Source: Omphalotus guepiniiformis (taxonomy: Eukaryota > Basidiomycota > Agaricomycetes > Agaricales > Omphalotaceae). Taken from it: a stretch of DNA of 64,000 bases. Of this stretch, positions 36,062 to 45,789 are shown one piece after another (within the stretch, counting starts at the first letter, position 1; each line of letters opens with the position of its first letter). The translations under genes and the position numbers were made by a program. The notes under the pieces are model-generated. The model was not told the DNA's origin. It did not search any database and was given only the letters and a program-made list of their open reading frames with translations. Where the stretch lies: positions 806,001 to 870,000 of the forward strand of contig JAQOOI010000022.1 in the NCBI GenBank assembly GCA_028554645.1, given 5' to 3'.

Positions 36062-37752
36062 TTCGAAGCGTTACGTCTGGACACAAAAGACTATGAAGGG
36101 AGGACACAGTGGAGAAGTTCTAGCACAGACAGTCGACGGGTCGTTGACACGAACGGACCGTGTAGTATGTGCTTACCACATATAAGCGCGCAAAATAGCG
36201 CGCGCGTTAGGACTTGCTGCCTTTAGGTTCTTGACCTTGCTATGCGACTGTATATGTTTTAAACAGTATATATTGGTAGATGAGATTACGAATACGTTGT
36301 AGTAACATTGTTGTTATACACTTTCAATACAAGAGGCGAAGAGTTTCACTTCTCAATGCTCCAAGTTGTGTTCCGCTACCTCCCTTAGCATCATGGCCCT
36401 TAGCGCTGCTGGTAGCATGAATATAAGTACCTTATAATGGCCAATCCCAGGTACTCTAACACCACGGTCGTAACGACGCTCACGCCCATGCCGCTCGGAT
36501 CCCTGGCCCGCTAGTCTTGAGTTTTATCATAATGTCTTGCATGGCCTAGTTATTGAGCTTCATAGTGTATCTGTGCAGTTTCAAGGTGTAGAGAGCCTGT
36601 GAAACCAAAATAGAAGATGCCCTGAGAGCCGTCCAAATTGTTTGAGCGCGGCGGAGCCAGAACATCAGGAGGCCAGTGAGCAAGATCTTCTTCAGGAAAG
36701 GCGAGCTTCAGGAACGTTGCAATAACAGATCTTGTAGTCTAAATCAAAGAAATGGGTCGTATATCTTGGCTTATGAGTAAGGAATTGCCCTGAAAACGAC
36801 ATCACTGGTTTTCATAACTGGTCTGTAGTGGTCGTCAACTTTGGTTTAAGGGCACTTGATGAAGCGAAAGCATTGCCAGATCGCCCAAGTATCCCATGAA
36901 GGTCTCTACGGATGAATACGCCGTGGATATAGCATCACTTCCTCGACCTGCAGGCCTACCAGAACCGCACCGAGTCACCCGTGCAGTTGGGGAGAAGGTA
37001 CGCACACACTAATTCACTCACTAAATTCTCTCGACGGGATATTTCTCAAATTGTGGTTCGAGTGGGAACATTCGGAGTCTCCCTCTCTTCGTCGGGCATA
37101 CGGTCTACAGAAACAGTGTTTTTAGTAATAACGACTCGCCATGTGCACCGACGACAACACCTGTTGCATAACGGATCCAGTTATGTATGGCATCAAAATT
37201 AATTGGACCTGACTGGGCTTGACGACGGGTCAACAGTTAACCTTGGTCCTTGCTGGCCAAGGAGGAATTGGGCGAGAAACGCGTATGACAAGATGTGACT
37301 CTCAGAGTCACACATACCACAGTAATACATTCTCAGAGAAAGCGAAAGATTCCGTGTTCCAAGGAAGGCGGGAGTTAAGTACGAGTTTACGACTATATAC
37401 GAGAACCAGCAGCAAAGGAAGAAAAAAAATATATAGCCAAGGGCATGTGATAGTGAGATGATATATGTGAGCCGCAAGTGGAAGCCGAGACATGTTGGGT
37501 AAAGAGAAAGCTCAGGAGAGAAGGAGCGGGTGCAATAAAAATAGCTGTAACGACTGACTCTAGGCGTCCATTCCAGCACTGATGCCGAGGTTCGCAGGTG
37601 AGTAAATAAACGAGTAATCATATGGATGTGAAGATACTGGAGGCAGGGTAAAAAAAATACAACCGGGAGAATGCCTTCTGTTGTGAAGGAGGCATATTGA
37701 GATATGGGGGGAAAGAGGATGTCCAGTCAAGTGAGAGTCTCTAGTACATTTA
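36062..37752. other. 1.7 kb intergenic, golgin promoter and G-beta 3' end
   Basis: The left part should be the upstream region of the golgin-like gene and the right part the 3' UTR of G-beta; both are transcribed leftward. The frames present are short and unlike any known protein. Nothing else is supported. Confidence 0.5.
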
Positions 37753-39037
37753 TCATGCCCAAACCTAATATCCATAGATAATTCGTGAGCGACAGCACAG
37801 CAATGTTTGAGCAATCCTGCTTACCCTCAGTGTGCTATCCCAGCTACCCGTGCAAAGCGCCATCCCATCGGTACTAACGCCCAGACAGCTCACTCTGTTT
37901 TCATGACCAGTTAAGACACCAACACGCTCGCCCTTGAGCGTATCCCAAACATTGCACGTCCAATCATCATAACCACCGAAAAGGATTCGCCCTGAAATTG
38001 AGAACGCGACTGACGTTATACCACAAAGGATATTGTCGTGAGTGAAGGTATTGAGCTCGCGATCAGCCCGAATGTCAAATAGTCGGCAAGATGCATCATC
38101 GGAACCAGTGGCAAACGCATCACCATTAGGGAAGAATCTGAGTAATGTTACATGTTGAGACAGAATGCGGCAAGAGATTTTGAGAATGAAACGCACTGTA
38201 CAGCATTAATATCCGATTCGTGACCGGTGAATGTTTGAGTAGCACGGCCACTTCGAATATCCCAAAGCTTAGCAGTGGCATCGCAAGCCCCAGAAACGAA
38301 GACATTTTGATTAGGTCCAAGGGACAGGCTAGAAAAAGATGGGCTTTAGAATCTGACGCCGAAGAAGACACATTTACACACCTCATCACATCACCGGTAT
38401 GATCGCTGAATTCCACAACTCGGACACCAGCTTCAATGTCCCACAGCATACAAGTCATATCACCGGAACTAGTGACAATTTGTCGGTCGTTGAGAAAACG
38501 GCAGCAACTAAGGTAACCAGAGTGGGCGCTTAGTTCACGAGCGCCGCGCATGTTCGTGCCTTCTTTGCTATTGAGATTATAGATAGAGCAGATGTTGTCC
38601 AGACCACCGCATGCGACGAAGTTACCAGACGGAGAATAAGCGCAAGTCATGACCCAGCTGGACCGTAGAGGAATAGCATGCACTTTATTTGTGGTATAGG
38701 CATCCCATACGATAAGCTTTCCGTCTTGCGATGCAGATACTAAATGTCTACGGTCGGCGGCCCAGTGCATAGCATAAATTTTGGCAAGATGGCCTCTGAG
38801 AGCCCGCCGCGGGCGCATGACGATACGGGGCAGGGCATCGACTTCTGCGGCCATAGCGCGCACTAACAAGACGTTGTCAAAGTAATGAGTAATTGCGCTG
38901 GAAGATAAATATAGGTGTAACTCACAGCTGGTATCTGCTGATGACTCTTTCTTTGCACGAATCTTCTCTTTCAAGCTCTCCGCTTCTCTACGTGCAGCGG
39001 CAATCCGCTCCTGAATATCGCCCTGGCTTTGAGACAT
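37753..39037 (-). CDS. Heterotrimeric G-protein beta subunit (WD40)
   Basis: G-beta forms a stable dimer with G-gamma and releases signals when G-alpha is activated. The start [20 protein letters not shown] is the N-terminal coiled coil that contacts G-gamma. Seven WD40 blades follow: [20 protein letters not shown]...[28 protein letters not shown]...[10 protein letters not shown]...[82 protein letters not shown] ending STLRVWA. Length is near the family's 340-350 residues. Introns are ordinary: GTGAGT in the N-terminal region, GTGTGT before blade 5, GTGCGT before FFPNGD, and GTAAGC before the last three codons. The final 3-codon exon (VWA then TGA, 37753-37755) is easily missed. The G-alpha gene about 12 kb away is a plausible partner. 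Confidence 0.97.
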
Positions 39038-40640
39038 CTTGTCTAATTGCTTGGATCAGATTGCTTTGAAATTCTGTGTAGACGAGGTTTCAATTTCAGG
39101 ATACAGTTGGAGGAAGGAGTTCATGAGATTGGGACCGTAAGAAGAGATACAGGGACTTTGCTCACGTCTCGAAAAAGAATACAAGGATAGAAGGAAAGGG
39201 GGTGAAGGAGAAAACGTTGGTCCAAGAACAAAAGAAGTCTTCCACACAAAAGGGTGTTCACTACCGAGCTTCACGATAGTAAGAAAGAGGGGGGGCTCTT
39301 GCGGTCGACAGCGACGAGGACGACGTTGATGGTGGGAGGAACGAGAGAACAAAATCTTTCTAAACGAAGGGTTGATGGAATGATGTTGCTGACTTCACAC
39401 CGCTATTTCAAGCGCCGCTTGAATCTATCCGGATTACCCCCTCTCCGTCAGATATTCACTCCATGTTTACTTTCCAGAAAATGGCGAGCGACTCCTGAAG
39501 CTTGAAGATCTGAAGCTCCTGAAATTCGATAGGAAAGTATCTGGATCCCTATGTCATATCCGGTGACCTTCTCTTCAAGTTCTAGCTCAAACACGAATTA
39601 CGCAAGTCTGAAGTTGAACGGCCGTCTTACTCTGGTTATCATCATCAACCATTGACATTAGTGGTACTTAGTCGTGGATGGCATATCACTGTTCCGTCCC
39701 AGTCAACGTTAGTCAACTGATTGCTGCTATAATTTTGGCAAGATGGCCATTGAATGTTACAGTCAATGAGCTGTGCCTATTATGGCATTTGCTGTGTCTT
39801 GATGCGAAATCTGCAGGTAAGAAATTCATTGTCATCTTCACATCAGTCGTTGAAGCTCCCTAAAACTCACAGAATTTGAGCGGAAAACATTCTTCAAGGC
39901 AGAGATGCAATTACCTAACTGACTAGGGTTGAAGCTGTGGCAACTGCGTTGACTTTCGAATGATGACGGCCACATTTCTCCTCCAAGTGCATTGCGTTCT
40001 GCCCTCATAAATGCGATGGAGTCATGATGCAAATGATTCTTACGGTATTTCTCTACTCTTAAGCGGCTGTGACGCGTGTGGTAGTTTCGTGCTCATGGAA
40101 CCATACAAGTCTTTCAGAATCGCGACTGGGTTACACTGCCCATGCGGTCAGTTTCATTCTTCGCGTATGACTCTACATATGCTATTTTTTTTTGTCAATA
40201 TATCTTTTAACTGGAGACTTCGCTATCAGAATGATTCCTGCTTAATTGTGATTCCTGCTTCTCAATTAAGATGCTCGTGGAATTGCCTCCACATCTCTCG
40301 ATTTCCTTGACTCATGAACAACAGGGTTGCTTAGTTGCTATCTCTTCTTACTGTAGCTCTCTGGTCCTAGAGCTCTGATTGTATTTCGCAGTGGGAAATT
40401 GTCAAACGCTCTTCCGACTGTTTCGCAAATTCTTGTCTCAAGGGTACGGTTTTTATCATGCATTCTTCGTTCCGCTTGCTGATATATCATCAGCGAATGT
40501 TTAGATGGGCATGCCGAGCATATGGACAGCATAGCTACCTATTACCGTCAAACGTGTTTACTACGCTACAAAGTTCAACGCAGGTGTTGCATTGAGTTGT
40601 ATCATACACTGTCTCCGGATTAAGCGATGGGCTATTACTG
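39038..40640. other. 1.6 kb intergenic, G-beta upstream region
   Basis: The first few hundred bases should be the G-beta promoter; a purine-rich plus-strand tract lies at about 39140-39360. Beyond that only short frames are present and nothing is recognised. Confidence 0.45.
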
Positions 40641-41066
40641 TTGGTGGCGCGCAAATTTGTTTGGACGTGGCTCCGAAAAAAACTAGTCAGCCATGGGTCG
40701 TATGCACGCTCCCGGCAAGTGTTCACACCATACTATCACGCACCTGGGACGAAGAGTTACAATTCACGCTCTCCTCTGATTCATTATTTGGGCAACTGGG
40801 AAACAGTCTTTGCGTCTCGACTCCCTGGCAAATCTGCCCGCTCTACCTCTGACTTGGGTGCTACTGTTTCATTTACTTTCTCTGGAACAGGAATTGAATG
40901 GTACGGGAATTGCGATGAAAGCCACGGCTCTGCGGAAGTCTTTATTGATGGACAACCTGTGTCCTCAGTGAGTACACATTGCGATTCCGCGACTCCTCGG
41001 CTTGTGAGACCCAACAAGACTCAAGATGCTCATGGCAACATACCGATTGAAGTCTCGTCATTCTAG
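40641..41066 (+). CDS. Fragment of a fungal beta-sandwich surface protein domain
   Basis: From about 40710 the frame reads FTPYYHAPGTKSYNSRSPLI, then HYLGNWETVF, GATVSFTFSGTGIEWYGNCD and GSAEVFIDGQPVSSV. This pattern (SPxIxYxGxW...GAxVSFTFxGTGIxWYG...GxAxVxIDG) is familiar from the galactose-binding-like extracellular modules of basidiomycete membrane or cell-wall proteins. The usual second module, membrane span and cytosolic tail are absent. The frame stops at 41066, and no signal peptide is seen upstream, where the open frame begins at ATG 40641 with basic residues. The unit is therefore either a truncated relic or one exon of a gene whose other parts I could not find. The domain name rests on motif memory, not a search. 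Confidence 0.4.
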   Translation: MVARKFVWTWLRKKLVSHGSYARSRQVFTPYYHAPGTKSYNSRSPLIHYLGNWETVFASRLPGKSARSTSDLGATVSFTFSGTGIEWYGNCDESHGSAEVFIDGQPVSSVSTHCDSATPRLVRPNKTQDAHGNIPIEVSSF

Positions 41067-42591
41067 AGAACGCGACGATGGTTCTTTGCTCATGTGCGCT
41101 TCTCATTTGTAGAAAGAAGAGGCTCAAGACTGGCATGGTCAGTGTAGATGAATTTTTGCTTAGAATGTGGGTGTCATCTTGCGCTCATTCAACCATTTAT
41201 TTATTATAACCAGTTTCGTGTCATTCTCCATGTTCGATGTAGCCTTTCCTGGTTGAACTGCAGCAACCGATGAGCTCGGAAACATGTAAGTCAGTGCAAG
41301 GTGTGCGATTGGTCTGGTTACAAAAAGGTAGTATGTCCGATATCGATACTGTGAAGAGGCGTTAACATATCTCATTATAGGAAGGTAGCCATCTCAACTT
41401 CAAAACGGACAAAATGCTGGCTACGGGAAACGGACTCCAATATGGACAATTTACTGTGCATACTAGTACAGAGCTCTGCTGTTAATCGGATCTCAATTGC
41501 ACTTAACAGTTTAGAAACTATGTTACTATTGCCGAGAGACTCGAGTCAGATATCGTTGCACCACACGCTCAAGCGCTTAAGGGCAGTCTTCAAGTGATGA
41601 TTCGGACCTTTCCCTTGCGTTTCTTTCCTCATTGCACTAGCGAACGGCTACATATACAACGCACGAGCTTGTAGGATCATGCGTCAAAGCGAATTATTGC
41701 TATCTTTGAACAAGGTGAAGTTATCTGGCTATGTTTTGAAACACGAAGAGCTAAGATGTTTTTAGCGCTCAATATATTTCCTTTTGACAAAAGATCTGCG
41801 AGATTTTACGAATACAACTTGACATCTCCTCATGTTGATGATGTGCGAGGCCTCTTGGACTCGAGCGAATAAAGCGTTCTGAGGCTACGGCTCTGAGATA
41901 CAGTACGTCAAAATTTTCTTGGTTTTCCTGAAATTCCTGAAACACCAAACTGACATGCAATGGAAGCGGGGTATAGGTAGGCGACAATGCTGATGTGCCG
42001 CGATAGTGAGTAGTAGGCAAGTTCAATTCAGTGAGCCAAGAATCTCTCAGAGCATCCATTCTTTCGTCACTTTTCCTGGACCCAGGTAGGTGAAGGTAAA
42101 TCCCTCATTGACTCATTGCTGTGATGCATTCTTGAACAGGTGCGTTGATATCAATTATAATCTTTATTTATCCATCCACTATGTCCTGTTCTCTAGCTAG
42201 CTCAATAGGATACGGGGTCATTATACCTTCTGATGAAACGCTTTGAAGAAAAGAAGTGAATTCTAGATGAGCATCATTCTGGATTCAACTGGTCTATAAG
42301 GAATTGAGGAAGGTCATATCCATTTTTGATGAGAGCTTTCCATTCTCGCCTAGTAAGGCCATTCTGCCTTGCCTGTTGTTGTTGCGGAGGCGATGGAGCA
42401 GATGAGTCGAATTTTTTTGGCGTTAATTCTTGCACGTACAACTGACAATCATCAAAATGTAGGAGAAACGGAGAGCCGCGCGAGCCCCCAACTGCACTAC
42501 ACATTTAAACGCTGGATGTATGTGCGTATAAATGAAGATTTCATGAACTTCGCCACATTGGCTTTTCTGTTTCTCTTTGCTCAAACTCGAA
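41067..42591. other. 1.5 kb without a supported gene
   Basis: Mostly short frames. A minus-strand stretch at 42274-42437 is open after a good acceptor (TTGTCAG). It reads LYVQELTPKKFDSSAPSPPQ and RREWKALIKNGYDLPQFLID, then stops; it could be the last exon of a small minus-strand gene, but no upstream exon was found. A minus-strand frame at 41769-42059 is also unrecognised. Confidence 0.35.
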
Positions 42592-43077
42592 ATGAATCGT
42601 GAATACATGTTACATGTGCTCTTTTCAATATTTACTTATTTTCATGCCTGAACTACAGATCCTAGGACACTGGTCAACAATTGGGCTCAAGCAGCTGGTC
42701 ATCTAGTAACATATGAAGACATTGCAAGTGGTCCCCAGAATGCCCTGATCTGGACCTCCGTTATCAGAAGTGAGAATTTTTATAGACTCTTTTGTCGGTA
42801 CTCTTGACTCGGAACGATTATCTACAGTAAACGGCGTTCAATACGGTACCGGCCAGTCCACCACCGTAGCATCCGCGCGAGATCAGGCTGCTAGCCAGGC
42901 GTGGTCCGTCATTAGTCGACGTTGATAACTTGCCATCATGCTACATTTTTGTTCAGACTGCTTCAAGTCCGGCCTAACACGAATTCAACTTCAGCTAACC
43001 CCCTCTCCTCTCTTTGTATCTACATTAAGTGCTCATACCATAGCTATCCATTGATTCATCTACTCTGTATGCAATAA
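42592..43077 (+). CDS. Single-DRBM small protein A
   Basis: Four exons are proposed: 42592-42598, 42659-42769, 42826-42898 and 42957-43077. They join in frame to 103 residues. The body is one double-stranded-RNA-binding domain: TLVNNWAQAAGHLVTYEDIA (helix 1 and strand 1), SGPQNALIWTSVIRINGVQY (strands 1-2) and GTGQSTTVASARDQAASQAL (loop and helix 2). The Lys pair that opens helix 2 in RNA-binding DRBMs (KKxAK) is missing here (STTVASARD). The last exon adds a non-conserved tail. The first exon is only 7 nt and its donor is GTGAAT, so the extreme N-terminus is less certain than the rest. It is the first of three same-strand relatives with shared intron phases. DRBM proteins bind dsRNA in RNA interference, editing or antiviral responses; the actual role here is unknown. 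Confidence 0.7.
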
Positions 43078-43087
43078 TGCAACACTT

Positions 43088-43435
43088 CTATGCTCTTGGC
43101 TTAGCGTAGGTTTGAAAACAACCGTGATACTGTTGGACCGTCAGTAAAAGGCAATGTACCTGAAGCTTTGACATTTGTTGCAACTTGTCTTTAAACTCGC
43201 TAGCTACAAATAGACTTGGTACCGTAGCAGTCTTAATGGCCGGGGTGGCAAGCTGGAACTTGGCGGTCCTGGCCAATGGTCCTCGGCCCGGAGTTACAGC
43301 TGTACAGACGAACTCTGATGATTATGTAAGCCCGTTTTTCTTCGCTGAAAATCAGCGGCTACAGAAACGATGTGGCGCTCGATGGAAGGCAAACAGTTCC
43401 CAAACAGCTCGGAAAGGCGACTCTTCTTGTATAAT
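43088..43435 (-). CDS. Unrecognised small gene, 3' part
   Basis: Reading the minus strand, an acceptor (GAATAG) is followed at 43435 by SPFRAVWELFAFHRAPHRF. Then comes an intron with GTAGCC and TACAG, the exon TPGRGPLARTAKFQLATPAI plus VASEFKDKLQQMSKLQ, and an intron with GTACAT and CTAAG. A three-codon last exon (PRA, stop at 43088-43090) ends the gene. Frames fit through both introns. Upstream exons are uncertain; a frame at 43555-43710 starting MKRYRHSFLIASEINGDQEP may belong to the gene. No family is recognised. The gene would converge on DRBM gene A, with about 10 bp between stop codons. A plus-strand frame over the same DNA is treated as its shadow. Confidence 0.35.
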
Positions 43436-44076
43436 CTATTCGTTCATGACGCCTGTGAAGCAGGATCTGGTAGCATGAAAATTTCGAAGTCTTGTGATCC
43501 TTCAAGTTGGCCGGTGAAACAACCAACATACAGCGTGTTAGCTGGCCACAATAGTTATTGCCTCATGCTAAAGCAATGCTGAGCACTGATGGTCACAGCA
43601 AAGCCCTTCTTGTCCAACGCCTCGCTAGGGTTTTTCAAAGGCTCTTGATCGCCATTTATTTCGCTTGCTATCAAGAACGAGTGCCGATATCTTTTCATGG
43701 GAGCACGGTAACGGTCTTTGGAAAGTAACCATTCACGCAAATTGGCCCTCACACACGCTTCAAATACTGCGACGCGTACGAAAGGCTTCCCTTCTCATGA
43801 AGTCAAGGCCTCCTTTGTCGCCGCTCCGTAGTGGTGCCGAAGTGAGTTCTTCGTCGTCTCTCTCCACTGACAGAACTCGCCGTTGACCGTCCAGCTGCTC
43901 GCTTGTGTTCTGGACTTCGAACATGAATGAAAGCGATCGCTCACTCTGTATATGAATGAGTTCACAGCATGAGTATCCCACCAGAAATTCTCAGCGTCAA
44001 CCTCTCCGATACATGACGAGGCGTATAAAGCGAGGGAATGTGCACGAACTATACCCAGACTACACAACTCTGAAAA
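43436..44076. other. Short intergenic stretch before DRBM gene B
   Basis: It may contain 5' exons of the unrecognised minus-strand gene on the left and the promoter of DRBM gene B on the right. A 128-codon minus-strand frame across the start of gene B (43795-44181) has no family resemblance and is taken as chance. Confidence 0.35.
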
Positions 44077-44474
44077 ATGCCCAACGGTGAGTGTACATCG
44101 CGATGCAACCGACTCCTCTTGGGCTGACTCGCGCTCAACAGACGGATCCTTCGCGCTCAACAACTGTGAGCCACTGCTCACTTGGATGATATGCCTCTTT
44201 AATTGAATTCTTTCGTACTCAAAGATCTACAAGGCAAAGGTCGACTGACCTCACTCAGCTGGCAAGACTCTACTACTGGGCCTAGAAATGCCCCGCAGTG
44301 GACCTCAGTGTGTAAAAGTAGATGTTCTTCAAAATTTTTCTCAAACGCCGGCTGATTCTTGCTATGATAGTTGATGGTCAGGTCCTGGGCACGGGAACTG
44401 GCGCGCAGAAACACGTTGCAAGGGATATGGCTGCAAACGAGGCACTGAAAGCTTTGATCGAGGCAGACGGATAA
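44077..44474 (+). CDS. Single-DRBM small protein B
   Basis: Four exons (44077-44086, 44142-44165, 44225-44317 and 44371-44474; 10, 24, 93 and 104 nt) join to a complete 76-residue protein, with all three introns in phase 1. It begins MPNDGSFALNNYLQGKG, continues LSWQDSTTGPRNAPQWTSVC and KIDGQVLGTGTGAQ, then KHVARDMAANEALKAL, ending IEADG. This is a full alpha-beta-beta-beta-alpha DRBM with nothing else attached: helix 1 LNN motif, GPxN...W in the strands, GxGxG turn, and a basic helix 2 with AA..AL. Donors are GTGAGT, GTGAGC and GTAGAT; acceptors are ACAG, AAAG and ATAG. The exon order and phases match those of protein C, which strongly supports both models. No signal peptide or catalytic part is present. 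Function is unknown; dsRNA binding is inferred from the fold. Confidence 0.82.
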
Positions 44475-45179
44475 GTCACAACTATAGCATCGCGGCGATA
44501 TCTGTACTTCTAGCGTTTATCACGGACCTGTTACATCTTCTTGGTAATTTGATCTTTATTTTTACGCCTCCTTCATGGCGGACATAGCAATCAAATCACT
44601 CTGTCTAGAGCGCGAAGACCTTTTTGATGCAGGAGGTGATATAGAACCTGTCGCTGACCAGAATGCTGATGGTAAGTGCTGACGTATGTAATCCTGTAAA
44701 ATGGGGCTCACAGCACCAATATCATGAGATGCTTCGAGCTAGATCTCTGACTGTATCGGACCGGCTATAGTCGCAGCGTCACCGATCTGTAGCCCGGGTG
44801 GTTCAAACCAGAACGGGAGTTTGAAGGCTGCGTCTTTATCAATCTTTATTTGACCATTTTTCTTTGGAAACTGCACCTCATACACATGATGACACTGTCT
44901 TCGCAGTTGTTGTCACATCACGCCCGAGATTAATTCAAAAACACCTCCACCTCCACATCATGCAAATGTATATTGGTCTCCAAGTTGAACTATGTCATTA
45001 AGAGACAATATATGCTCAGGTGAGCTGCAGAGAGGTTTCGCCTTTCGGTCTGACATGATTTATCCCGCCCGGATTATCGCCATTTGATACTTGAACACCG
45101 ACGTTCAACAGGTCACCGTGTCAGTCATTTCCTAGTAGAGTTTTACAGTGGCTACTTCCCTACTTTCGTAACGAAAAGG
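44475..45179. other. Intergenic stretch between DRBM genes
   Basis: A 33-codon frame beginning with ATG near 44575 (MADIAIKSLCLEREDLFDAG) runs into a strong donor (GTAAGT). Spliced to the next acceptor it would give only about 36 residues. It could be a micro-gene or an isolated exon and is not called. Nothing else is seen. Confidence 0.35.
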
Positions 45180-45335
45180 ATACCTAAGCTCCGGATGGTA
45201 TCTCAGGACTTGTCTTATTCCCCGGTCAAGCTAATGCTGGAAATCAAATACCGTGGTGTTAGCCATTATAGGACCTCTCGAAGTTTGGGGGCACAGTACA
45301 AAAGGCCACTGCTATAACGAAAGATATTGCATTTC
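45180..45335 (+). pseudogene. Possible decayed DRBM copy
   Basis: In more than one frame, fragments recall the neighbouring DRBM genes. ANAGNQIPWC stands where the others have SGPxNxxxWTxxC. After a TATAG acceptor-like site, GGTVQKATAITKDIAFPL stands where protein B has GTGAQKHVARDMAANEAL. The pieces end just before the start of DRBM gene C. The resemblance is weak and was found by eye only. Confidence 0.25.
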
Positions 45336-45339
45336 CGCT

Positions 45340-45789
45340 ATGAGTCAAACCAGTGAGCCTTTCCTTCTACTGCACTGTTTTCTTGCCCACTGACTCGTGT
45401 CATTCCAGAATACGTTACGCTCTTGAACAACCGCAAGTCCTTTCTGTCCAGAACGCATGTAGACTAACATGCTTCCTGTAGACTTTCAGACTCCCGGTGG
45501 AGATGGCACCGCTGTTATCAGCTACCTGGACTCGAGCTCAGGCCCTAGCGATAATATCGAATGGACGGTGACTTGTAAAGGTAAACGCTGGTGTCAACGG
45601 CATTTCGAGCACGTCTGATATGATTTGAATAGTGTTGGGGGAAACGAAAGGCGTCGGTGTCGGCAGGACAAAACACGCCGCTAAGGAAGCGGCTGCGAAG
45701 CAAGCTCTGGAGGTGTGTCCTAAAAGCAACAGTAATTGTGGATGATTCGCAGAATAAATTGATACCAGGCGCTCGGTCAACAAACCTGA
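45340..45789 (+). CDS. Single-DRBM small protein C
   Basis: Five exons (45340-45352, 45409-45432, 45482-45580, 45633-45712 and 45769-45789) join to 78 residues. The protein begins MSQTKYVTLLNNHFQTPG, continues ISYLDSSSGPSDNIEWTVTC and KVLGETKGVGVG, then RTKHAAKEAAAKQALE, ending ALGQQT. Helix 2 has the canonical basic pattern (TKHAAKEAAA), so this copy is the most convincing RNA binder of the three. Introns 1, 3 and 4 are GT...AG. Intron 2 starts GCAAGT, a normal GC-AG donor, and has a CTAAC branch point. The 13-nt first and 24-nt second exons match protein B in position and phase (B: 10 and 24 nt). Only one domain is present. The role is unknown; RNA-interference or antiviral modulation is a guess from the fold. 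Confidence 0.82.

Noticed and set aside
43185..43478. Plus-strand 97-codon frame whose start resembles a signal peptide (MAGVASWNLAVLANG).
   Set aside because: It lies exactly opposite a minus-strand exon set with correct splice phases and has no family resemblance, so it is treated as a shadow.
44575..44670. 33-codon frame with ATG and a strong GTAAGT donor between DRBM genes B and C.
   Set aside because: Splicing gives only about 36 residues with no similarity, so it is not enough to call a gene.
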